Counted from the stretch's first letter, positions 24,564 through 35,730 are shown. The stretch is DNA of 64,000 nucleotides from Frigidibacter sp. (GCF_030695035.1 NZ_JAUYTT010000014.1:1-64000); one strand, 5' to 3'. Program-made: numbers and translations. The notes: generated by a model not told the origin, from the sequence alone.

Positions 24564-25385
24564 ATGACCTACTCCATCAGCGGCAAGACCGCGATTGTCA
24601 CCGGCGCCGCGAACGGCATCGGACTTGCCATCGCGCGGCATTTCATCGAGCGCGGGGCGAATGTGATGTTCGCCGATATCGACGAGGGCAAGCTGGAATC
24701 CGAGCTGGGGGACCTGACCCGCGAGGAAGGGCCGGCGCGTTACTTCGCCGGTGATCTCTGTCAGAAGCTGACCATCGCCAATCTGGTCTCGGCCACCGTC
24801 GATGCCTTCGACCGCATCGACATCCTGGTGAATGCCAGCCGCCAGATCGCTCTGTCAGACCCGCTTTGCGCGGATGACACTCCGCTGGAAGACATGCTGC
24901 GCCAGAACGTCATGGCCGGGCTGAAGCTGAGCCAGACCGTCGCCCGCCGCATGGTGGCGCAGGCGGCACGCGAAACGGCCGAGGGCAGCGGCAGCGCCGG
25001 CAGCATCGGGTCCATCGTCAACCTGTCGAACATCGCCGGGCAACGGGTGCAGCCCGAGTTGCTGGCCTATTCGGTGGCGATGGCCGCGCTGGACCAGACC
25101 ACCCGCTCGCTTGCCGTGGCCTATGCGCCGCACAAGATCCGGGTGAACGCAGTGGCCTTTGGCTCTGTGATGAGCATGAGCCTGCAGAACGGTTGCCGCG
25201 AGCACGCGGACTGGCGCGCGCAGATCATCGCCGGCACGCCGATGGGCCGGATCGCCCCGGCGAATGAGCTGGCCGAGGCGGTGCAGTTCCTCGCCTCGGA
25301 TGCCGCGGGCTTCGTCACCGGGCAGATCCTGACGGTGGATGGCGGGCGCAGCCTGCTGGATGTGGTGCAGGTTCCGGGGCACTGA
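24564..25385 (+). CDS. Short-chain dehydrogenase/reductase
   Basis: TGAANGIGLAIAR (Rossmann), YSVAMAALDQ, TGQILTVDGG. Confidence 0.9.
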   Translation: MTYSISGKTAIVTGAANGIGLAIARHFIERGANVMFADIDEGKLESELGDLTREEGPARYFAGDLCQKLTIANLVSATVDAFDRIDILVNASRQIALSDPLCADDTPLEDMLRQNVMAGLKLSQTVARRMVAQAARETAEGSGSAGSIGSIVNLSNIAGQRVQPELLAYSVAMAALDQTTRSLAVAYAPHKIRVNAVAFGSVMSMSLQNGCREHADWRAQIIAGTPMGRIAPANELAEAVQFLASDAAGFVTGQILTVDGGRSLLDVVQVPGH

Positions 25386-25386
25386 T

Positions 25387-25800
25387 CTACTCGGGGAATT
25401 GCGCCTTGCAGCCTTCGATCTGGGCCGCGGCCACGCGGTTCAGCTCTCGCTTCTTCTCCAGCATCCCGTCCAGCTTGCGGCGTTCAGCCCCAAGGTCGAT
25501 TGAGACGGGGCGGCGCACGGTATCGGTGTAATCGTCAAGGCACATATAGGTGCGGCCCGGCCGCAGATTGCCGTTTGAATCCCGTTCCGGAGCGGACTGA
25601 CAATGCACCCAGCGGCTGCGGGTGACGGTGAATTCCTCATAGGCGAAACCGCGCGACAGGTTGGCCTGCGTCTCCTCGATCAGCCCGTTCAGGGTGCGCA
25701 GGTCGCGCGTCGCGGTGCCGATGCAGCGTTCCTGCGGGGTTCCGCAGGCGATCAGCAGCAGCGGCAGGGTCAGAACAAGGCGGGACAGCGGGTGGGTCAT
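25387..25800 (-). CDS. Putative small secreted/lipoprotein, paralogue of the next gene
   Basis: Lipobox-like LLLIACG; RDLRTLNGLIEETQANLSRGFAYEE shared with 25824..26240. Confidence 0.65.
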   Translation of the reverse strand: MTHPLSRLVLTLPLLLIACGTPQERCIGTATRDLRTLNGLIEETQANLSRGFAYEEFTVTRSRWVHCQSAPERDSNGNLRPGRTYMCLDDYTDTVRRPVSIDLGAERRKLDGMLEKKRELNRVAAAQIEGCKAQFPE

Positions 25801-25823
25801 GGCGGGGTTCCTCTCGCGCGGGG

Positions 25824-26240
25824 TCAGGCCCCGGCGGATGTGCAGGCTGCGGCGTCGGCGGCGGCGCGGCTGGCCAGCACGGGACGTTGCTGTAGCATGG
25901 ACTCCAGCTTTGCGCGTTCGGCGTCAAGGTCTATGGCGACGGGGCCGGTGCGGCGGGCGCCATTGCCGCCCGAACAGAAGCTGAGGCCGACATTGCCGGT
26001 GGAATTGCCCATGCAGAAATTGACGCTGGTATTGCCGCGCCCGGTGCTGCTGCCGATGGCGTAGCCGCGCGCAAGGTTCTGCTGGCTTTCGGCGATCAGT
26101 GTGTCGAGCGTGCGCAGATCGCGCGCGGCGGTGCTGGTGCAGGCGGCGGGCTGGGTCGCGCAACCGGCCAGCGCCAACAGGGTCAGCAGCACGCCGATGC
26201 GGGCGAGGGGCGTGTGGGAGACAGGGTTGCGCTGTATCAT
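25824..26240 (-). CDS. Putative small lipoprotein, paralogue of the previous gene
   Basis: LTLLALAGCATQ lipobox; RDLRTLDTLIAESQQNLARGYAIG. Confidence 0.65.
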   Translation of the reverse strand: MIQRNPVSHTPLARIGVLLTLLALAGCATQPAACTSTAARDLRTLDTLIAESQQNLARGYAIGSSTGRGNTSVNFCMGNSTGNVGLSFCSGGNGARRTGPVAIDLDAERAKLESMLQQRPVLASRAAADAAACTSAGA

Positions 26241-26408
26241 GGCTTTGGCTCCGGGCGCCGTCAGCAGGGGGGCCCGCAGGGCCGCAGCGACGCTGGTGCG
26301 ATTATAGAAGCCGGCCCCCGGAACTCAAATGCCATTGCGGTGAGCCGGCCTTGGCGTCCGGGGCTCGAAAATGCTAGGCAAGATCAAAGACGGGGGAGGA
26401 ATTTCGAC

Positions 26409-27308
26409 ATGGACGGCACCCAAGACGATTTCGGCGCGCGCAAGCAGCAGGCGGCGGCCTGGTTCCGCACGCTGCGCGACCGGATCGTCGCGGCGTTCGA
26501 GGCGCTGGAGGATGCGCAGAGCGCCGGCCCCTTCGCCAGCCTGCCCGCGGGCCGCTTCGAGGTCACCTCCACCCGCCGCTCGCAAACCGAGGGCGCGGAT
26601 GCTGGCGGCGGGCTGATGAGCGTGATGCGCGGCGGCCGGGTGTTCGAGAAGGTCGGCGTCAACATCTCGACCGTGCATGGCGAACTGGGGGAGCGGGCGC
26701 AGAAGGCGATGGCGGCGCGCGGCATCCCCGGCATGGCCGAGGATCCGCGCTTCTGGGCCAGCGGGATCAGCCTTGTGGCCCATATGCAGAACCCGCACAC
26801 GCCCGCGGTTCACATGAATACCCGGATGTTCTGGACGCCACATGCCTCGTGGTTCGGGGGCGGTGCCGATCTCAACCCCTGCATCGAATATCCCGAGGAT
26901 ACCTCGGACTTTCACGCCGTGCTGGCGGCGGCCTGCGACGCGCATGACCCGGGTTATTACGATCACTACAAGGCCTGGGCCGACGAGTATTTCTTCGTTC
27001 CCCACCGGGGCCGGGCACGCGGCGTGGGCGGCATCTTCTTCGACGACCTGAACACCGGTGACTGGGAGGCGGATTTTGCCTTTACCCGCGCGGTGGGCGA
27101 GGCGTTGCTGCCCTCCTTCGTGCCAGTGACGGAACGGCGGCGCGATACGCCTTGGACGGACGCCGACAAGGACACGCAACTGATCCATCGCGGGCTTTAT
27201 GCCGAGTACAACCTCGTCTATGACCGCGGGACCAAGTTCGGGCTGGAAACCGGGCACGACGCCAATGCCGTGCTGATGAGCCTGCCCCCGATGGCGAAAT
27301 GGGTATGA
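26409..27308 (+). CDS. hemF: Oxygen-dependent coproporphyrinogen III oxidase
   Basis: VHMNTRMFWTPHASWFGGGADLNPCIEY, YAEYNLVYDRGTKFGLETG. Confidence 0.96.
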   Translation: MDGTQDDFGARKQQAAAWFRTLRDRIVAAFEALEDAQSAGPFASLPAGRFEVTSTRRSQTEGADAGGGLMSVMRGGRVFEKVGVNISTVHGELGERAQKAMAARGIPGMAEDPRFWASGISLVAHMQNPHTPAVHMNTRMFWTPHASWFGGGADLNPCIEYPEDTSDFHAVLAAACDAHDPGYYDHYKAWADEYFFVPHRGRARGVGGIFFDDLNTGDWEADFAFTRAVGEALLPSFVPVTERRRDTPWTDADKDTQLIHRGLYAEYNLVYDRGTKFGLETGHDANAVLMSLPPMAKWV

Positions 27309-27655
27309 CCGTGACCGCAGATATCGAGATTCGTGCCGCCTATTGCGAGGCGCTGGACGAAGACGGCGAAGTGCTGGCCGCCTTCGCCACCAGTGACGAC
27401 CCCGATGAGGGCTATGCCCTGTTCCGGCAGGACGGCGCGAAACTGTGGCTGGAGGTCAGCGACGACATCTTCGGCGCCCATGACGCGATCGAGACGATCA
27501 CCGTGGACGATGCGCGGATCGCGTTCGTGATCCGCCCGGCGCAGGTAGCGCGGCTTGGCATGATCCGCAGCGTCGAGATCACCCCGGCCGCCGAAGTCGA
27601 AGGCTGGGCCGAGGCGGTTGCCTTGCTGCGGAAGATGCTGCCCGCGGGCGACTAG
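27305..27655 (+). CDS. Hypothetical protein translationally coupled to hemF
   Basis: ATGA overlap with hemF stop; ~116 aa acidic protein. Confidence 0.6.
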   Translation: MTVTADIEIRAAYCEALDEDGEVLAAFATSDDPDEGYALFRQDGAKLWLEVSDDIFGAHDAIETITVDDARIAFVIRPAQVARLGMIRSVEITPAAEVEGWAEAVALLRKMLPAGD

Positions 27656-28695
27656 GCGCTGCGCACCGCCGCGATCATCGCCGCCACGTTGTCGGGGTTG
27701 GCGTCCGGGGTGATCCCGTGGCCGAGGTTGAAGATATGCGGCCCGCCGCGGAAGGCGCGCACGATCCGCTGTGCCTCGTCCGCCAGCGCCTGCCCGCCGG
27801 TGACCATGTGCTGCGGCGCGAGGTTGCCCTGAACACAGCCATCGACCTGCACATTCGCCGCGGCCCAGTCGGCGCTGACGGAATTGTCCAGCGCCACGCA
27901 ATCGGCCCCGGTCGCCTTGGCAAAGCCGATATAGCCTTCCCCCGCCTCGCGCGGGAAGGCGATGATCGGCAGGCCCGGATGGCGGGCCTTCAGCGCGGCG
28001 ATGATCTTGCGGGCAGGCTCCAGCGAGAAATCGGTAAAGTCCTGCCCCTTGAGCGAGCCCGCCCAGCTGTCGAAAAGCTTGACCACCTCTGCCCCCGCCT
28101 GCACCTGCATCGATAGGTATTCCACCGTCGCGTCGGTGATCAGGTCGATCAGCGCGGCAAAGGTCTCGCGGTCCGCAGCCTTCAGCGCGTGGGCGGGCCC
28201 CTGATCCTTGGTACCGCGCCCGGCGATCATGTAGGTCGCCACCGTCCAGGGCGCGCCAGCAAAGCCGATCAGCGTGGTTTCCGCGGGCAGCTCGCCGGAC
28301 AGGATCCGCACTGTCTCATAGATCGGCGCCAGATGGTCGTGGATGTCGTCCTTGCCCTTCAGCGCGCGCAGCCCCTCGGGCCCGGTGATTGTGGACAGCC
28401 GCGGCCCCTCGCCGGTTTCGAACCACAGATCGGCGCCAAGCGCCTGCGGGATCAGCAGAATGTCGGCGAACAGGATCGCGGCATCGAAGCCGAAGCGGCG
28501 GATCGGCTGCAGCGTGACCTCTGCCGCGAGTTCCGGGTTGTAGCACAGCGACAGGAAGTCGCCCGCCTGCGCACGGGTGGCGCGGTATTCGGGCAGGTAG
28601 CGCCCGGCCTGCCGCATCATCCAGATCGGCGGTGTGGGCAGCGCCTCACCGGCAAGGGCACGCAGGATGGTCTTGTCGGATCTGGCAACGGTCAT
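27652..28695 (-). CDS. hemE: Uroporphyrinogen decarboxylase
   Basis: [30 protein letters not shown]. Confidence 0.96.
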   Translation of the reverse strand: MTVARSDKTILRALAGEALPTPPIWMMRQAGRYLPEYRATRAQAGDFLSLCYNPELAAEVTLQPIRRFGFDAAILFADILLIPQALGADLWFETGEGPRLSTITGPEGLRALKGKDDIHDHLAPIYETVRILSGELPAETTLIGFAGAPWTVATYMIAGRGTKDQGPAHALKAADRETFAALIDLITDATVEYLSMQVQAGAEVVKLFDSWAGSLKGQDFTDFSLEPARKIIAALKARHPGLPIIAFPREAGEGYIGFAKATGADCVALDNSVSADWAAANVQVDGCVQGNLAPQHMVTGGQALADEAQRIVRAFRGGPHIFNLGHGITPDANPDNVAAMIAAVRSA

Positions 28696-28794
28696 CTGGA
28701 TGGCTCCCTTTTGTCGCCCTTCATCGCCGGGTGCGGCGCGATGTCAACCCGCTGGGGCATTGCGCGGTTCATTTGCCGCGGCTATGCGGGGGAT

Positions 28795-29733
28795 ATGCAG
28801 ATACCCGACGCAAAATCCCCGCTGAAGATCGGCACCCGTGGCTCGCCGCTGGCGCTGGCACAGGCGTTCGAGACCCGCCGTCGCCTGATGGACGCCCACG
28901 GCCTGCCCGAGGACGCCTTCGAGATCGTCATCATCAAGACGACCGGCGACAAGGTGCTGGACCGCCCGCTGAAAGAGATCGGCGGCAAGGGGCTGTTCAC
29001 CAAGGAAATCGAGGAAGCGCTGACGGCGGGCGGCATCGACATCGCGGTGCACTCGATGAAGGACATGCCGGTGGATCAGCCCGAGGGACTGCTGATCGAC
29101 TGCTACCTGCCGCGCGAGGATGTGCGCGATGCCTTCGTCTCGCCGCAAGTGCCGAAGCTGATGGACCTGCCGCAGGGTGCGGTGGTCGGCTCGTCGAGCC
29201 TGCGGCGCCGCGCGCAGCTGGCCTATCGGCGCCCCGATTTGCAGCTGGTGGAGTTCCGGGGGAATGTGCAGACGCGGTTGAAGAAGCTCGACCAAGGCGT
29301 TGCGATGGCGACGTTTCTGGCGATGGCGGGGCTGAACCGCCTTGGCATGGCGCAGGTCGCGCAAAGCGCCATCGAGGTCGATGAGATGCTACCGGCGGTG
29401 GCGCAGGGCGCCATCGGGATCGAGCGGCGGGCGGTGGATGCGCGGGCGAAGTTCCTGCTCGCGGCCATCCACGACACGCCCACCGGGCACCGGCTGGCGG
29501 CAGAGCGGGCCTATCTGGCGGCGCTGGACGGGTCTTGCGAGACGCCTATCGCCGGGCTGGCGGTGCTGGAGGCGGGCGAGGTCTGGCTGCGCGGCGAGAT
29601 CCTGCGGCCCGACGGATCGGAGTCCATCACCGGCGAGGCGCGGGGCAGCATTGCCGACGCCGCCGATCTGGGTACCGATCTGGCGCGGCGGCTGCTGGCC
29701 GAAGCGCCGGCCGGCTTCTTCGACTGGCGCTGA
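28795..29733 (+). CDS. hemC: Hydroxymethylbilane synthase (porphobilinogen deaminase)
   Basis: KIGTRGSPLALAQ, GGKGLFTKEIEEAL, GSSSLRRRAQL, LDGSCETPIA. Confidence 0.96.
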   Translation: MQIPDAKSPLKIGTRGSPLALAQAFETRRRLMDAHGLPEDAFEIVIIKTTGDKVLDRPLKEIGGKGLFTKEIEEALTAGGIDIAVHSMKDMPVDQPEGLLIDCYLPREDVRDAFVSPQVPKLMDLPQGAVVGSSSLRRRAQLAYRRPDLQLVEFRGNVQTRLKKLDQGVAMATFLAMAGLNRLGMAQVAQSAIEVDEMLPAVAQGAIGIERRAVDARAKFLLAAIHDTPTGHRLAAERAYLAALDGSCETPIAGLAVLEAGEVWLRGEILRPDGSESITGEARGSIADAADLGTDLARRLLAEAPAGFFDWR

Positions 29734-29739
29734 GCCGGG

Positions 29740-31140
29740 TTACACCACCGTCTTGCCGGGGTTGAGCACGCTGCCCGGGTCCAGCGCGGCGCGGATGGCG
29801 CGCATCGCGTCAAGCGCCACCGGATCCTTGTGGGCCTGCAGCGTCGCCAGCTTTGACCGACCGATGCCATGCTCGGCCGAGAACGATCCGCCAAGCGCCA
29901 CTGCTTCCTCGGCCACCGCGGCGCGGATCTCGACCTGCAGGGCCAGATCGTCACGGGAGGGATAGGCGGTGTAGTGAATGTTGCCATCGCCCAGATGCGC
30001 CACCACCAGCTCACCCGCCTCGGGGTCCAGCGTCGCCAGACGGGCGGCCATCGCATCCAGAAACGCCTGCAGCCGGTCCAGCGGCAGCGCCACATCGGTA
30101 TCGACCAGCACCGGCGCGGTGAAGGTGATCTCGGCCGCCGCCTCGCGCCGTGCCCACATCTCGCGCCGCTGTGCCTCGGTCTGGGCGATCACCGCGTCCA
30201 GCAGCGCGCCCTCTTCCAGCGCCTCGGCCAGCACCGACTCCAGATGAGTCACTACGGGCAGGGCGCCATCCGGGCCGGGGGTGGCATCGCGGGGGGCGGT
30301 GGCCCCAACCTCGACCAGCACCGTCACCGGGTGAATTTCGCCGAAGGGCTGGCGCAGGTCGGGGCGGTGCTGTGCCAGCTTGGCCATGTAGGTGGCCGGC
30401 ATGAACTCATAAGCTTCGACCGCGCCCCCCGTTTCGGCCTGCAGCCGGTTCAACAGCGCCAGCGCGCCCTCCAGCGAGGACAGCGCCAGCGTGGCGGTGG
30501 CATAGGCACGCGGCGCGGGAACCAGCTTCAACACCGCAGCGGTGACGATGCCAAGCGTTCCCTCCGCTCCGATCACCAGATCGCGCAGCGAATAGCCGGT
30601 GTTGTCCTTGTGCAGCGCGCCCATCAGGTCCATCACCCGGCCGTCGGCCAGCACCACCTCGACCCCCAGCACCAGCGCGCGGGTGGTGCCATAGCGCAGC
30701 ACGTTCGACCCGCCGGCATTGGTCGAGATGACGCCGCCGATGGTGGCAGAGCCCTTGGCGCCGAAGGTCAGCGGGAAGGCCAGCCCATGCTCGGCCGCGG
30801 CGCCGTGCAGCGCCTCCAGCACCACGCCCGCCTCCACCACCGCCACCCGCGCGGCGGGGCGGATCTCGCGGATGCGGTTCATCCGGGCCAGCGACAGCAT
30901 CAGCGCGCCTTCGGCATAGGTGCCGCCGTTGAGCCCGGTGTTGCCGCCGACCGGCACCACCTTCGTGCCGCTCTCGCCCGCCAGCCGCAGGATCGCTGCC
31001 ACCTCGGCCGTATTGGCCGGGCGAGCGACCGCCAGCGGCGTCCAGCGGTAATGCCCTGTCCATTCGCGGCACCAGGGGGCCATGTCGGCCCCGGTCAGGA
31101 CATTCTCGGCGCCGATCAGGCTGCGCAGGCGGTCAAGCAT
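29740..31140 (-). CDS. FAD-binding oxidoreductase (GlcD/D-lactate dehydrogenase-like)
   Basis: VPVGGNTGLNGGTY FAD-binding motif, GEIHPVTVLVEVGAT, SAEHGIGRSK. Confidence 0.87.
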   Translation of the reverse strand: MLDRLRSLIGAENVLTGADMAPWCREWTGHYRWTPLAVARPANTAEVAAILRLAGESGTKVVPVGGNTGLNGGTYAEGALMLSLARMNRIREIRPAARVAVVEAGVVLEALHGAAAEHGLAFPLTFGAKGSATIGGVISTNAGGSNVLRYGTTRALVLGVEVVLADGRVMDLMGALHKDNTGYSLRDLVIGAEGTLGIVTAAVLKLVPAPRAYATATLALSSLEGALALLNRLQAETGGAVEAYEFMPATYMAKLAQHRPDLRQPFGEIHPVTVLVEVGATAPRDATPGPDGALPVVTHLESVLAEALEEGALLDAVIAQTEAQRREMWARREAAAEITFTAPVLVDTDVALPLDRLQAFLDAMAARLATLDPEAGELVVAHLGDGNIHYTAYPSRDDLALQVEIRAAVAEEAVALGGSFSAEHGIGRSKLATLQAHKDPVALDAMRAIRAALDPGSVLNPGKTVV

Positions 31141-31199
31141 CGAACCCTCCATTTGGCGTAACTTGTCGGTTTCCTGACGCGGATTGACCAGAGGCGAAA

Positions 31200-31213
31200 T
31201 GCACCGCGGTGCA
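31200..31213. promoter_or_regulatory. Perfect 14-bp palindrome in divergent promoter region
   Basis: TGCACCGCGGTGCA between divergent genes, 25 bp before the 31239 ATG. Confidence 0.45.
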
Positions 31214-31238
31214 GCATTGCCGGGAAGGAGCCCCCGAC

Positions 31239-33275
31239 ATGCGCAATGATCCGCTGCTGCAGCCCTACCGCCTGAGGCATCTGGTGCTGAAGAACCGCCT
31301 GATGTCCACCGCGCATGAACCGGCCTATTCCGAGGACGGGATGCCGACGGATCGCTACCGGCTCTATCACCGCGAAAAGGCGCGGGGCGGGATCGCGCTG
31401 ACCATGACGGCGGGGTCTGCCGTGGTATCGCCCGACAGCCCCGAGGCATTCGGCAACCTGCACGCCTACAAGGATGAGATCGTGCCCTGGCTGCGGCGGC
31501 TGGCCGATGACTGCCACGAGGAAGGCTGCGCGGTGATGATCCAGATCACCCATCTGGGCCGCCGCACCGGCTGGAACAAGGCCGACTGGCTGCCGGTGCT
31601 GTCGGCCAGCCCGGTGCGCGAGGCGGCGCATCGGGCCTTCCCGAAGCAGGCCGAGGACTGGGACATCTCCCGCATCGTTGCCGATTACGCCGCCGCCGCG
31701 CAGCGGATGCAAGCGGCGGGGCTCGACGGTATCGAGTTTGAGGCTTACGGGCATTTCATGGACAGCTTCTGGTCTCCCGCCACCAATCGGCGCGAGGATG
31801 ACTGGGGCGGCAGCCTGGACAACCGCCTGCGATTTACCTGGGCGGTGATCGACGCGGTGCGCGCGGCGACGGGGCCGGATTTCATCGTCGGCATCCGCAT
31901 GGTCGCCGATGAGGATTGGGACAAGGGGCTGAGCCGCGCCGAGGGGGTGGAGATCGCGCAGCGCATCGCCGCCAGCGGCAAGTTCGACTTCCTCAACCTG
32001 ATCCGCGGGCATATCGACTCTGATGCCGCGCTGACCGGGGTGATCCCGATCCAGGGCATGGCCAGCGCCCCGCATCTCGATTTCGCCGGCGAGGTGCGGG
32101 CGGCGACCGGGGTGCCGATGTTCCATGCGGCGCGCATCCCCGATGTGGCGACCGCCCGCCACGCCATTGCCAGCGGCAAGCTGGACATGGTCGGCATGAC
32201 CCGCGCCCATATCGCCGATCCGCATATCGGGGCCAAGGTGGCCGCGGGGCTGGAGGACCGGATCCGCCCCTGTGTGGGAGCGACCTATTGCCTCGACCGG
32301 ATTTATGAGGGCGGTGGCGCGCTGTGCATTCACAACGCCGCCACCGGGCGCGAGGCGCAGATGCCGCATGTGATTGCCCGCGCCCCGGTGCCGCGCCGGG
32401 TGGTGGTGGTCGGTGCCGGCCCCGCGGGGCTGGAGGCGGCGCGGGTGGCCGGGGAGCGCGGCCACAGCGTGACGGTGCTGGAGGCCGCGGCGCAGGCGGG
32501 CGGGCAGGTCGGCCTGCTGGTCCAGAACCCGCGACGGCGCGAGATGATCGGGATCATCGACTGGCGGTTGGCAGAGCTGGAGCGGCTGGGGTTGGAACTG
32601 CGCTTCAACAGCTATGCCGAGGCTGAGGATGTGCTGGCGCTTGCGCCCGATATGGTGGTGATCGCCACCGGCGGCTTGCCGCAACCGCCCGAGGCAGACG
32701 GGGTGGAACTGGCGATCAGCAGCTGGGACGTGATCTCGGGCGCGGTGAAGCCGCAGGGCCGGGTGCTGGTCTATGACGATGGCGGCGCCCATGCCGGAAT
32801 CTCTGCCGCCGAGATGCTGGCCCGCGCCGGGGCCGAGGTGGAGCTGGTCACGCCGGAACGGATGCTCTCGCCCGACATTGGCGGCATGAACGTGGTGCCC
32901 TACCTCAAGTCGCTGCACGAGACCGGCAGCCGGATCACCCCCGCGCTGCGGCTGGCCGCGGTGCGGCGCGAAGGCAACGGGCTGGTGGCGGTGCTGGGGT
33001 CGGACTATGCGCCGGGGGCCGTGCAGGAGCGGCGGGTGGATCAGGTCGTGGTGGAACATGGCACGGCGCCGCTGGACGAGCTGTATTTCGCGCTGAAGCC
33101 CGGCAGCCGCAATCTGGGCGCGGTGGATTACACGGCACTGATCGGGGAGGGGGAAGTGCTGCCGGTGACCAATCCGGCGGGGAGCTACGGGCTCTACCGG
33201 ATCGGGGATGCGGTGCAGGCGCGCAATATCCATGCCGGGATCTATGAGGCGCTGCGGTTCGGGATCAGGTGGTAG
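31239..33275 (+). CDS. NADH:flavin oxidoreductase / 2,4-dienoyl-CoA reductase-like (FMN, 4Fe-4S, FAD)
   Basis: OYE-type N-terminus LKNRLMSTAHEPAYSEDGMPT, GATYCLDRI cysteine region, VVVGAGPAGLEAARVA. Confidence 0.88.
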   Translation: MRNDPLLQPYRLRHLVLKNRLMSTAHEPAYSEDGMPTDRYRLYHREKARGGIALTMTAGSAVVSPDSPEAFGNLHAYKDEIVPWLRRLADDCHEEGCAVMIQITHLGRRTGWNKADWLPVLSASPVREAAHRAFPKQAEDWDISRIVADYAAAAQRMQAAGLDGIEFEAYGHFMDSFWSPATNRREDDWGGSLDNRLRFTWAVIDAVRAATGPDFIVGIRMVADEDWDKGLSRAEGVEIAQRIAASGKFDFLNLIRGHIDSDAALTGVIPIQGMASAPHLDFAGEVRAATGVPMFHAARIPDVATARHAIASGKLDMVGMTRAHIADPHIGAKVAAGLEDRIRPCVGATYCLDRIYEGGGALCIHNAATGREAQMPHVIARAPVPRRVVVVGAGPAGLEAARVAGERGHSVTVLEAAAQAGGQVGLLVQNPRRREMIGIIDWRLAELERLGLELRFNSYAEAEDVLALAPDMVVIATGGLPQPPEADGVELAISSWDVISGAVKPQGRVLVYDDGGAHAGISAAEMLARAGAEVELVTPERMLSPDIGGMNVVPYLKSLHETGSRITPALRLAAVRREGNGLVAVLGSDYAPGAVQERRVDQVVVEHGTAPLDELYFALKPGSRNLGAVDYTALIGEGEVLPVTNPAGSYGLYRIGDAVQARNIHAGIYEALRFGIRW

Positions 33276-33310
33276 GGGGCACTCCCTGTTTCGTTGCGCA
33301 CCACGCTTGC

Positions 33311-33516
33311 CTTCTTCAGAATTTCGGCCGTCGACGAAATTCTGATGTGCCCGCCCCCCACGGGCGGGCACATTCGTGCCCACCGGGGCGGTCAATCAGA
33401 ATTTGGAACCGTAGGGCCAAGCTTCACCCCCCTTGCCCTGCGGCTTGCGCCTTCGGGCAACCGTCGCGGTCGGCTTGCCACTGGCAAGCCACCTGATCGC
33501 GCCGGGGCGCCAGCTG
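33311..33516 (+). repeat. Copy A of hairpin-rich intergenic repeat
   Basis: ~205 bp matching the reverse complement of 40823..41031; contains abutting perfect hairpins at 33317..33344 and 33345..33373. Confidence 0.88.
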
Positions 33517-33624
33517 TCTGATCGCCGGGACTGTGGCTGACGTCGGCAGCCCTCTCGCGGTCGTGGGTTGACCCGAGACGGCGCGCGGCGGACCATCCGA
33601 CGCATTCAGGCAAGGAGAGTTGCA

Positions 33625-34329
33625 ATGCGGATGGCACCGATCATGGCGCTGCTGGTGGGCATGGCTGGCGCAGCTATGGCACAGGAGGCCGCGCCCTCAC
33701 CGGAGCAGCCGGAGGCCGCCCCACCCGCCTTCGCCCCGGCCCCCACTCAGGCCCCCGCTGGCCGCTATACGCTCGACCTCGCCCACGGGCGGCTGATCTT
33801 CCGCGTCAGCCATCTGGGCTTTTCCAACTACACCGCGCTCTTCACCCGGCTTGCCGCCGAACTGGACTTCGACCCGGCGAACCCCGAGGCGATGGGGCTG
33901 ACTGCCACTGTAGATCCCGCCTCGATCGAGACCCACTTCCCCGACCCGGAGTTCGACTTCAACGCCTATCTGGCCGGCCCGGACTTCCTGGACGCGGCGG
34001 CCTTCCCCGAGATCACCTTCACCTCCACCCGCGTCAGGATGACCGCGCCCGACAAGGCGGCGGTGACGGGCGACCTGACCCTCCACGGTGTCACCCGGCC
34101 AATTACCCTGCGCGTGACCTTCAACGGCGGCTATGCGCCGCAGAGCTTCGATCCGGGCGGGGCGCGCATCGGGTTTTCGGCGGTGGGCACGCTGTTCCGC
34201 TCCGACTTCGGCATCGACCTTGGCATCCCGGCGCCGGGCACCACGCTGGGGGTGTCCGATGCCGTCGAGATCGTGATCGAGGCGGAGTTCATCAACCCCG
34301 ACGCCTCGGGTGCGCAGGTCGGGCCTTAG
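33625..34329 (+). CDS. YceI family protein
   Basis: Signal peptide, then YTLDLAHGRLIFRVSHLGFSNYTALFTRL, LTLHGVTRPITLRV. Confidence 0.9.
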   Translation: MRMAPIMALLVGMAGAAMAQEAAPSPEQPEAAPPAFAPAPTQAPAGRYTLDLAHGRLIFRVSHLGFSNYTALFTRLAAELDFDPANPEAMGLTATVDPASIETHFPDPEFDFNAYLAGPDFLDAAAFPEITFTSTRVRMTAPDKAAVTGDLTLHGVTRPITLRVTFNGGYAPQSFDPGGARIGFSAVGTLFRSDFGIDLGIPAPGTTLGVSDAVEIVIEAEFINPDASGAQVGP

Positions 34330-34985
34330 TTGGCCATCTCCAGCAGCTTCAGCACCTCTGGCCCCAGCGTTTCCACCATTACCGCGACGCCCGCGGCCGA
34401 AGGGTGCAGCCCGTCCGGCTGCACCAGCCCGGCACGCTGGTCGGGGGCCACGTCCGACAGCCCCGCCAGCATGTTCGGGACCATCAGCGCGCCATATTGC
34501 TCTGCCAACTCGGGCCATATCGCGTCGAAATCCGTCTTGTAGTCGGCGCCATAGTTCCCCGGCGCGGGCAGGCCGATCAGCAGCACCGGCAGGCCCTGCG
34601 CCGAAGCCTCGGCCAATATCGCGTCGATATTCGCCCGCGTCTCCTCGGGCGGCAGCCCGCGCAGCAGGTCGTTCCCGCCAAGCGCCACGATCATCGCATC
34701 GGCGCCACCCTCCAGCGTCCAGCCGAGGCGCGCCAGCCCGCCGGCGCTGGTGTCGCCCGAAACGCCGGCATTCACCACCGTCACCTCGGCCCCGTTCGCC
34801 TGCAGCCAGGACTGCAACTGCGGCACGAACCCCTCTTGCTGCGGCAGTCCGTAGCCCTGTGTCAGGCTGTCGCCAAGCGCCACCAGTGTCAGCGGATCGG
34901 CCGCGGCGGGCGTCGCAACCGGCATCGCCAGTAAACTTGCTGCAACTGCGAGGTTGCGAAGCCGCGCTGCCGCGCCATATGCCAT
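34326..34985 (-). CDS. tesA: Arylesterase/acyl-CoA thioesterase I-like SGNH hydrolase (TesA-like)
   Basis: LVALGDSLTQGYGL, ALGGNDLLRGL, DGLHPSAAG. Confidence 0.9.
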   Translation of the reverse strand: MAYGAAARLRNLAVAASLLAMPVATPAAADPLTLVALGDSLTQGYGLPQQEGFVPQLQSWLQANGAEVTVVNAGVSGDTSAGGLARLGWTLEGGADAMIVALGGNDLLRGLPPEETRANIDAILAEASAQGLPVLLIGLPAPGNYGADYKTDFDAIWPELAEQYGALMVPNMLAGLSDVAPDQRAGLVQPDGLHPSAAGVAVMVETLGPEVLKLLEMAN

Positions 34986-35010
34986 CTGAGGCAGGCAAAA
35001 GGCGGACCAG

Positions 35011-35726
<716 letters not shown>

Positions 35727-35730
<4 letters not shown>

